A stretch of DNA of 64,000 nt, taken from the NCBI RefSeq assembly GCF_900090265.1, contig NZ_LT607752.1, positions 4,780,001 to 4,844,000 of the forward strand, written 5' to 3'. A program made the translations under genes and the position numbers. Origin of the DNA: Micromonospora rifamycinica. Its GTDB lineage: Bacteria; Actinomycetota; Actinomycetes; Mycobacteriales; Micromonosporaceae. Positions 58,703-64,000 of this stretch are shown here, in pieces. Each line of letters begins with the position of its first letter. Positions within the stretch are counted from its first letter, which is position 1. The notes under the pieces are model-generated. The model searched no databases. It was not told the origin of the DNA and saw only the letters and a program-made list of their open reading frames with translations.

Positions 58703-59383
58703 TCACCGCCCCGGCTCGACCACCGCCGCCTCGCCCGGGACGCCCCGGTCGACCTCGACCGGCGGGTCACCCGGTCGCCGCCACGACCGGTAGTGCCGGA
58801 AGGCCATCGGCAAGCCCCGGGCGGCGTACGGGTCGGCGGCGTCCATCACCTGTAGGTGCAGGTGCGGCTGGGTGGAGTTCCCCGAGTTGCCGCAGTCGCC
58901 CAGCTCCTGCCCGACGTCGACCGGGTCGCCCACCGCCACCCGGACCGACCCGGCGCGCAGGTGGGCGAGCAGGACGTACCCCTGACGCCCGGCCAGCTCG
59001 ACGATCACGTGGTTGCCGGCGACGGCGCCCGCGCCCCGGCGGACCCGGGCCGCCTGGGTCAGCGCGTAGGCCAGCAGCGTCGTCGGCGACCGCCGGGCCT
59101 CGTGGTCGACCTCCCCGTCGTGCACCGCGACCACCCGGCCGGCGGCGGGGGCGAGGACCGGCCGCCCGAAGGCGAGGAACCGCTGCGGCGGCTCGGTCGC
59201 CAGCAGCGTCCGCCAGTCCCGGACGGTCGCCGTCCGTCGCCCCCGCACCGCCACGAAATCCATCGCGTACGTGGTGGCGAAGAGGTCGGTGCCGTGGCTG
59301 GGCACCCGCCGGGCGGGGCTGTTCTGCACCAGCCAGGTGCCCCGGAACGGCAGGGCGAGCACGACCGGATCGGGGATCGACAT
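58703..59383 (-). CDS. M23 family metallopeptidase-like protein without signal peptide
   Basis: A 226-residue protein with the M23 (LytM) pattern: a His/Asp zinc pair in SHGTDLFATTYAMDF and HLHLQVMD near 193. Most M23 enzymes are exported, but no signal peptide or transmembrane segment is seen from ATG 59383, which follows GGAGGAG. It may act on a cytoplasmic substrate, be exported another way, or have an upstream start (open to 59620, not convincing). The central GDPVDVGQELGDCGNSGNSTQ is typical of M23. Confidence 0.85.
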   Translation of the reverse strand: MSIPDPVVLALPFRGTWLVQNSPARRVPSHGTDLFATTYAMDFVAVRGRRTATVRDWRTLLATEPPQRFLAFGRPVLAPAAGRVVAVHDGEVDHEARRSPTTLLAYALTQAARVRRGAGAVAGNHVIVELAGRQGYVLLAHLRAGSVRVAVGDPVDVGQELGDCGNSGNSTQPHLHLQVMDAADPYAARGLPMAFRHYRSWRRPGDPPVEVDRGVPGEAAVVEPGR

Positions 59384-59596
59384 CGGGCTCCTCCACGGGT
59401 GGGACGCCCACGGTACGACGCCACGGCCACCGGCATCCCGGGGGCGAATCCGGCCCGTTCGTGACGTTCCACATCGGCCGGACAATTCCTTCGGCGAAAA
59501 CAGTACGCGCGTTCCGAATGGTCGGGCCGGTGCGGTGGCGTTCAGTCCATCACCCGACAGGCGGACGTATTGCCTGACGTAAATCAATAGATGATG

Positions 59597-59630
59597 CTCT
59601 CGATGGCGGGCAATCGCCATTTATCGAGAG
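59597..59630 (+). promoter_or_regulatory. 5' hairpin covering the ribosome-binding site of the protease gene
   Basis: CTCTCGAT (59597-59604) pairs perfectly with ATCGAGAG (59623-59630), with an inner GGCG/CGCC pair. The 3' arm contains the first part of the Shine-Dalgarno sequence GAGAGGG (59626-59632) for ATG 59638. Melting of this structure could control translation. Confidence 0.6.
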
Positions 59631-59637
59631 GGTGCAG

Positions 59638-60864
59638 ATGAACAATTCGCTCCGAAGAATCATTGCCCTGGTGGGCGTGGGTGTCGTACTGCCGTTCATG
59701 GCCGTGCCGGCCAACGCGGCAGCACCGAGACCGCTGAGCGTCGCGGCGGTGGCGGCCATGACGCCGGAACGACAGGCCACGGTGCTCGAACCGCTGCGGC
59801 TGGCGGCCGACGCCGTGGCCCAGGTCGGGCAGGGCACCCGGGCGGACATCTACACGCAGGTCGAGATGGCCGCCGACTACCGGTCGATCAACGTCTACCT
59901 GACCGACGTGCGGCAGGGACGCGCCTTCATCGCCGCGGTCCGCCGGGTCAACCCCAGGGTGGACACCCGGCTGATCAACGTGGTGCAGAGCAGGAAGTCC
60001 CGGCAGCAGCTCCGGCAGGAGATCACCGCCCTCACCGAGCGCACCGACCTGCCCTTCACCGTCGGCCTGGCGGGCAGCTCGGTCGACGGCAGCGTCATCG
60101 AACTCGCCGTGGACGACACCGAGGCCGCGCACGCCTACCTCGCCTCGCCGGCCGTCACGCAGCGGCGAGCCACCGCCGACGCCACCGAGATCCGCATCCG
60201 GCAGGCGCCGCCGTCGAAGCCGCTGAGCCGCTGGAACGACACCTCCCCGTTCTATGCGGGAGCAGCCCTCGGGCCGGCCTACGGGAGCGAGTCCTACTGC
60301 ACCAGCGGCATCCCCGCCGTCAGCACCTGGGACGGCCGGCAGTGGCTGGTCACCGCCGGTCACTGTTACAACGTCGGCGACAACGTGTCGGCGGCCGGCG
60401 GCAATTACATCGGCCAGGTCAAGTACAAGCGGGCCGATCTCGACTCGCTATTCATCGAGGCGCCGACGAACCGGTACACCTGGGACGGCCTCGACGCGAC
60501 CGGCTACTCCCGCTATCTCAACGGCGTACGCAATGTGGCGGTCGGCGATTTCCTCTGCCAGCTCGGATACAACTCGAAGGTCGTCTGCAACATCAGGACG
60601 GTGTACGCGGGCAATGCCAGCTGGGTCGTGAACGGCACCACCGTCTGGGGCAGCTACGGCGTACCGAACGCCGGCGGCATCGTCGGTCGCGGTGGCGACA
60701 GCGGCGGGCCGGTCATCTACCTCAACGACCCCAACTCCCGCCAGCTCAACGGCATCGTCAGCTACGGCTACGGCTGCAACGCGTCCGGGTGCACCACCGG
60801 GCTGGCCTGGGTCGACGTGTGGTCGATCTTCAACGGCTTCGCCATCAAACTGAACCCGTCCTGA
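59638..60864 (+). CDS. Secreted trypsin-like serine protease (streptogrisin/alpha-lytic type)
   Basis: A 408-residue preproprotease. Signal peptide about 1-27 (ending ANA-A), a long propeptide (about 28-210) and a chymotrypsin-fold domain. The triad is H242 (TAGHC), D269 (ADLDSLFI) and S355 (GDSGGP). Cysteine pairs around H242 and near the C-terminus (GCNASGC) match S1E/S1D enzymes. The propeptide should fold the enzyme and be removed outside the cell. ATG 59638 is preceded by GAGAGGG; a leader hairpin overlaps that site. Together with the subtilisin gene it forms the extracellular proteolytic capacity of this region. Confidence 0.93.
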   Translation: MNNSLRRIIALVGVGVVLPFMAVPANAAAPRPLSVAAVAAMTPERQATVLEPLRLAADAVAQVGQGTRADIYTQVEMAADYRSINVYLTDVRQGRAFIAAVRRVNPRVDTRLINVVQSRKSRQQLRQEITALTERTDLPFTVGLAGSSVDGSVIELAVDDTEAAHAYLASPAVTQRRATADATEIRIRQAPPSKPLSRWNDTSPFYAGAALGPAYGSESYCTSGIPAVSTWDGRQWLVTAGHCYNVGDNVSAAGGNYIGQVKYKRADLDSLFIEAPTNRYTWDGLDATGYSRYLNGVRNVAVGDFLCQLGYNSKVVCNIRTVYAGNASWVVNGTTVWGSYGVPNAGGIVGRGGDSGGPVIYLNDPNSRQLNGIVSYGYGCNASGCTTGLAWVDVWSIFNGFAIKLNPS

Positions 60865-60880
60865 CCTGACCGACGGGGTC

Positions 60881-60955
60881 CGGCGGGCACGGGTGACCGT
60901 GCCGCCGTCGTCCCCGACCGGGCCGGGGCCACTCTCTGTTGCCGGGAGTGGCCCC
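60881..60955 (+). terminator. Two tandem hairpins after the protease gene
   Basis: The first (60881-60907) has an 11-bp stem with one bulged G and a GTGA loop; the second (60925-60955) has a perfect 10-bp stem GGGGCCACTC/GAGTGGCCCC with an 11-nt loop. They separate the protease from the convergent SDR gene. Confidence 0.85.
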
Positions 60956-60963
60956 TGACCGTC

Positions 60964-61695
60964 TCACCACGGCACCTTCCCGTCGTCGTCGAAGAACCCG
61001 CCGCTGGGGCACTCCCGCCCCAGCGTGGCCAGCCGCACCACCACCGCCGCGCCCTCGGCCGGCGTCCGGGACAGCTGAAAGGGCAGCCCCTTGGCGAAAT
61101 CGGTGTCGCACGGGCCCGGTGCGATCGCGTTCACCAGGATCCCGTCCCCGGCCAGCGCCTTCGCATACTGCACGGTCAGCATATTCAACGCCGCCTTGGA
61201 CACCGGATAACCCAGCGACGCCGGCATCCGGCTCAGATAGTGCGTCGCGTCGGTCATCCACGCCATCGACGACGTGCCACTGGACACGTTCACGATCCGC
61301 GCCCCGGCCGAGCGGCGCAGCAGCGGCAGCATCGCCTCGGTCACCGTCACCACCCCGAACAGGTTCGTCTCGAACACCTCACGGATGCCGTCCAGCCGGG
61401 CCGCCCCCGGTGCCTGCGCCGTCAGGTCACCGCCGAGCCCCGCGTTGTTGACCAGGATGTCCAGCCGGCCGAACCGGGCCCCGATCTCCTCCGCAGCAGC
61501 GGCGACCCCGGCCGGATCGGTCACGTCCAGCCGGACCGCCGACGCGCCCCCGATCGTCGCCGCCGCCTCCGCTCCCCGCTCCGGGTCCCGGGCACCGACC
61601 AGCACGGTGATCCCCAACTCGGCGAGGCCCTCGGCGACGGCCCGCCCGATCCCCTTGTTCGCCCCGGTCACCAGCGCGATGCGTGCTCCACTCAT
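60964..61695 (-). CDS. Short-chain dehydrogenase/reductase
   Basis: A 243-residue classical SDR. It shows the cofactor motif TGANKGIG (about 10-17), NNAG, the catalytic YPVSK and VNAIAPGPCDTDF. The Arg after the second strand (GARDP) points to NADPH. It probably reduces a ketone or aldehyde; substrate unknown. It is divergent from the LysR gene with 69 bp between them, the classic layout of a LysR regulator and its target. Confidence 0.92.
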   Translation of the reverse strand: MSGARIALVTGANKGIGRAVAEGLAELGITVLVGARDPERGAEAAATIGGASAVRLDVTDPAGVAAAAEEIGARFGRLDILVNNAGLGGDLTAQAPGAARLDGIREVFETNLFGVVTVTEAMLPLLRRSAGARIVNVSSGTSSMAWMTDATHYLSRMPASLGYPVSKAALNMLTVQYAKALAGDGILVNAIAPGPCDTDFAKGLPFQLSRTPAEGAAVVVRLATLGRECPSGGFFDDDGKVPW

Positions 61696-61751
61696 GCACC
61701 CAGCCCAGCACCGGCAGCGCCTGCGGACCAGGACCGAACCGATCCGTGGCG

Positions 61752-61766
61752 ATACCTTGGCGGTAT
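61752..61766. promoter_or_regulatory. LysR-type inverted repeat in the SDR/LysR divergent region
   Basis: ATACC-N5-GGTAT is a perfect interrupted palindrome of the T-N11-A type recognised by LysR proteins. It extends onto the first two bases of the LysR start codon, suggesting autoregulation. Confidence 0.6.
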
Positions 61767-62592
61767 GGATGACGTCGAGACGCGCGAACTGCGTTACTTC
61801 GTCGCGGTCGCCGAGGAACTGCACTTCGGCCGCGCCGCACAGCGCCTCGGCATCGCCCAGCCACCCCTGTCCCGAGCGATCCGCCTGCTCGAACGCCGGA
61901 TGGGCGTCACGCTGCTGGAACGCACCAGCCGCGCGGTCCACCTCACCCCGCCCGGCGAGGTGCTGCTCACCGAGGCCCGCAGCGCGCTCGACGCAGTCGA
62001 GGCGGCGATCCGGCGTACCCGAAAAGCCGCCCGAACCACCCCGCGCCTGACCCTGGCCCTCAAACCCGGCGGCGACGCCGGACTGCTGCGGACCATCCTC
62101 GACCGCTACGCGGCATCTCCCGACGCCGTCCCGGTCGACCTCGACTTCCGGGTCGGCGGACGCGCCGCCATGGTCCGCGACGGCCGCGCCGACCTCGCCC
62201 TGCTGCACCGGCCGCAGAACGACCTGACCGGCCTGGACAGCGACGACCTGCACACGGAGGACCAGGTCGTGCTGCTGCCCGAGGGCCACCGGCTCGCCGA
62301 ACGCGCCACAGTATCGATGGCCGACCTGCACGGCGAGCCGATGCCCCGCTGGCCCGAAGCCCGCCCCGGCGTCACCGGCCACCCGGTCGCCGACGGCAAC
62401 CAACTGCTGCACCTGATCCAGCTCGGCCGCCTGATCGCGGTCGTCCCGGAATCGGTAGGCGAGTACCTGCCCCCGGGCCTGATCAGCCGGCCCGTCCTGG
62501 ACGCCGACCCGGCCACCCTGGTCCTCGCCTGGTCGCAGACCAGCACGTCGCGCGAGGTCGCCGCCTTCGTCCGCGCGGCGGTTGCAGCCTGA
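61765..62592 (+). CDS. LysR family transcriptional regulator
   Basis: A 275-residue regulator. Winged helix at about 8-66 (LRYFVAVAEELHFGRAAQRLGIAQPPLS), effector-binding domain at about 90-270. It probably controls the divergent SDR gene in response to a small molecule. ATG 61765 is the only suitable start but has no Shine-Dalgarno sequence and overlaps the palindrome, so the mRNA may be leaderless. Confidence 0.9.
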   Translation: MDDVETRELRYFVAVAEELHFGRAAQRLGIAQPPLSRAIRLLERRMGVTLLERTSRAVHLTPPGEVLLTEARSALDAVEAAIRRTRKAARTTPRLTLALKPGGDAGLLRTILDRYAASPDAVPVDLDFRVGGRAAMVRDGRADLALLHRPQNDLTGLDSDDLHTEDQVVLLPEGHRLAERATVSMADLHGEPMPRWPEARPGVTGHPVADGNQLLHLIQLGRLIAVVPESVGEYLPPGLISRPVLDADPATLVLAWSQTSTSREVAAFVRAAVAA

Positions 62593-62728
62593 CACCGGCT
62601 CACCGCCGCAGCAACGCGCAGCACCTGCCCGCCGGCCGCGCCCAGCACCATGGACCCGCTTTTACGTCACTGCTGTACATAAGCACTTGAGGGCACATCC
62701 ATGGATCGGATGTGCCCTCTGACCTCTG

Positions 62729-62802
<74 letters not shown>

Positions 62803-62853
62803 AGGCGTGCGGTGAAATAGTAGCCCACCCGCTCCGCCGATCAAACTCGGTAC

Positions 62854-62883
62854 CCCCCGGCCCCGGCCTCTCGGGGCCGGGGG
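62854..62883 (-). terminator. Hairpin between the metallophosphoesterase gene and tRNA-Pro
   Basis: A perfect 12-bp GC stem (CCCCCGGCCCCG and complement) with a 6-nt loop. It lies downstream of the leftward metallophosphoesterase and upstream of the leftward tRNA. Confidence 0.85.
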
Positions 62884-62944
62884 TGTCTCTGATGGCCCTC
62901 CGTCGCCCGGTTCCGCCCTGCTGCCGACCGGGTCACCCCACCGG

Positions 62945-63017
62945 CTCCATGATCAGATTGCGATTTCGCGCAGTGTTGACGGCGTGTCGTCTGCATTTCG
63001 GCAATCTGATCATGGAG
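62945..63017. repeat. Long intergenic inverted repeat (possible dispersed element)
   Basis: Perfect 17-bp arms CTCCATGATCAGATTGC / GCAATCTGATCATGGAG enclose 39 bp. The arms are AT-richer than the surrounding DNA and do not look like the terminators of this window. It may be a REP- or MITE-like element. Confidence 0.8.
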
Positions 63018-63070
63018 TGGGCGAGAAGGCGTAGCAGGGCAGGAGGCGGTGGGGGCAGCAGAGCAGGGGG

Positions 63071-63964
63071 TCAGCGGGGGGTGAGGGTGAGGATGCTGGC
63101 CTCGGGGGGGCAGGCGAAGCGGACCGGGGCGGTGGGGTGGGTGCCGAGGCCCGCCGAGACGTGCAGCCAGGAGTCGGAGCCGGGCCAGCGGTGCAGGCCC
63201 TTCGCCATCGACCGGGGCAGCCCGCAGTTGGTGACCAGCGCCCCGTAGCCGGGCACACAGACCTGGCCGCCGTGGGTGTGCCCGGCGAGCAGCAGGCCGA
63301 AGCCGTCGGCGGCCATCTGGTCGAGCAGGGCCGGTTCCGGGGCGTGGGCGAGCGCGATGGACAGGTCGGCGGTGGTCGGGACCGGGCCGGCCACCGCCGG
63401 GTAGTCGTCCTGCCCGATGTGCGGGTCGTCCACGCCGACCAGCTCGACGAGCCGGCCACCGGCCTTGATCGAGGTCCGGGCGTTGTTGAGGTCCGCCCAG
63501 CCGGCACCGGTGAGGACGTCGCGCAACTCCTCGTACGGCAGGGCCGCGCCCTCGGTGTACTCCCGGTCGGGCAGGAAGTAGGTGAACGGGTTCTTCAAGA
63601 CCGGCCCGGTGTAGTCGTTGGAGCCGAAGACGAACGCGCCGGGGTAGTCGAGCAGCGGTTGCAGGGCGCGCAGCACCCCGGGCACCGCGTCGGGGTGGGC
63701 CATGTTGTCCCCGGTGACCACCACCAGGTCCGGGTCGAGGGCGGCCAGCGACGCCACCCACTGCTGCTTGCGCCGCTGGTCGGGCATCATGTGCAGGTCC
63801 GACAGGTGCAGCACGCGCAGCGGCTCGGCGTCGGCCGGGAGCACCGGCACGTCGAACCGGCGCAGGGTGAACATGTTGCGTTCGACGAGGGACGCGTACG
63901 CCAGGGTGGCCGCTCCGGCGGCGACGGTCCCGGCGGCGAGGCCGAATAGTGTGCGCTTTCGCAT
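63071..63964 (-). CDS. Membrane-anchored metallophosphoesterase
   Basis: A 297-residue calcineurin-like phosphoesterase of the YkuE type (COG1408). The N-terminal hydrophobic segment (about 5-25) anchors it. Two-metal motifs are LSDLHMM, VVTGDN, FGSNDY (in place of the more usual GNHD), and GHTHGG near the end. Members are proposed to act on phospholipids or UDP-lipids at the membrane; the true substrate is unknown. ATG 63964 begins MRKRTLFGLAAG; the ribosome-binding site is weak. Confidence 0.9.
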   Translation of the reverse strand: MRKRTLFGLAAGTVAAGAATLAYASLVERNMFTLRRFDVPVLPADAEPLRVLHLSDLHMMPDQRRKQQWVASLAALDPDLVVVTGDNMAHPDAVPGVLRALQPLLDYPGAFVFGSNDYTGPVLKNPFTYFLPDREYTEGAALPYEELRDVLTGAGWADLNNARTSIKAGGRLVELVGVDDPHIGQDDYPAVAGPVPTTADLSIALAHAPEPALLDQMAADGFGLLLAGHTHGGQVCVPGYGALVTNCGLPRSMAKGLHRWPGSDSWLHVSAGLGTHPTAPVRFACPPEASILTLTPR

Positions 63965-63989
63965 GCCGACCAGGGTAGTTTGACCGTCC

Positions 63990-64000
63990 ATGAGCACGCT
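63990..64000 (+). CDS. Possible start of a divergent gene, cut by the window edge
   Basis: ATGAGCACGCT at the very end, divergent from the metallophosphoesterase, could be the first codons (M-S-T) of a gene lying mostly outside the window. Nothing more can be said. Confidence 0.3.

Overview
The window is chromosomal DNA of a very GC-rich actinomycete, most likely Micromonosporaceae (Micromonospora-like). The evidence is the 23S rRNA with the actinobacterial helix-54 insertion, a TadA-associated protein next to tadA, an F420-type NADP oxidoreductase, a DUF6230/DUF6114 pair, an actinobacterial leu leader peptide, and the order tRNA-Ser / SRP RNA / dnaX / ybaB / recR. No prophage, insertion sequence, CRISPR array or secondary-metabolite cluster was found.

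Region by region. (1) 1-3362: the end of an rRNA operon (23S almost complete, 5S, strong terminator). (2) 3.7-24 kb: mainly exported proteins. These are a VanW/peptidoglycan-binding membrane protein, an 1806-residue secreted protein joining a DUF4185 propeller, a subtilisin and ten Fn3 domains, the DUF6230/DUF6114 pair, a DUF885 metallopeptidase, an EamA transporter, a PHP phosphoesterase, a GH81 beta-1,3-glucanase with a CBM56-like module behind a LacI-type palindrome, and an M23 lipoprotein. (3) 23.7-33.5 kb: tadA with its partner gene, deoD, tRNA-Ser(CGA), a large secreted repeat protein, small unknown genes, a zinc-ribbon HTH regulator with a NUDIX gene, an alpha/beta hydrolase and tRNA-Ser(GGA). 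(4) 33.5-38.4 kb: SRP RNA, then dnaX-ybaB-recR (DNA replication and repair), and a secreted lysozyme-like protein. (5) 39.1-45.4 kb: a complete five-gene oligopeptide/dipeptide ABC importer, with a strong hairpin between the binding protein and the permeases. (6) 45.5-53.7 kb: an exported HNH nuclease, an MFS exporter, leuA with an attenuator leader peptide, and lysC-asd (branched-chain and aspartate-family amino acids). (7) 53.8-64 kb: a GAF-GAF-GGDEF protein, small unknown or secreted proteins, a ChaA-type antiporter, an M23-type protein, a trypsin-like secreted protease with a 5' hairpin over its ribosome-binding site, an SDR/LysR divergent pair, tRNA-Pro(CGG) and a metallophosphoesterase.

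Taken together, the accessory content looks like a soil saprophyte's equipment: extracellular proteases and glucanase release peptides and sugars, and the peptide importer takes up the products. Nearly every convergent gene pair is separated by a long perfect or near-perfect hairpin. The most unusual sequence-level features are the DUF4185-subtilisin-Fn3 fusion with a nearly identical internal 273-bp duplication and paired cysteines, tandem GTGCATATGCAC palindromes, several in-frame or intergenic short tandem repeats (24, 34 and 8 bp), and two long intergenic inverted repeats that resemble dispersed elements.
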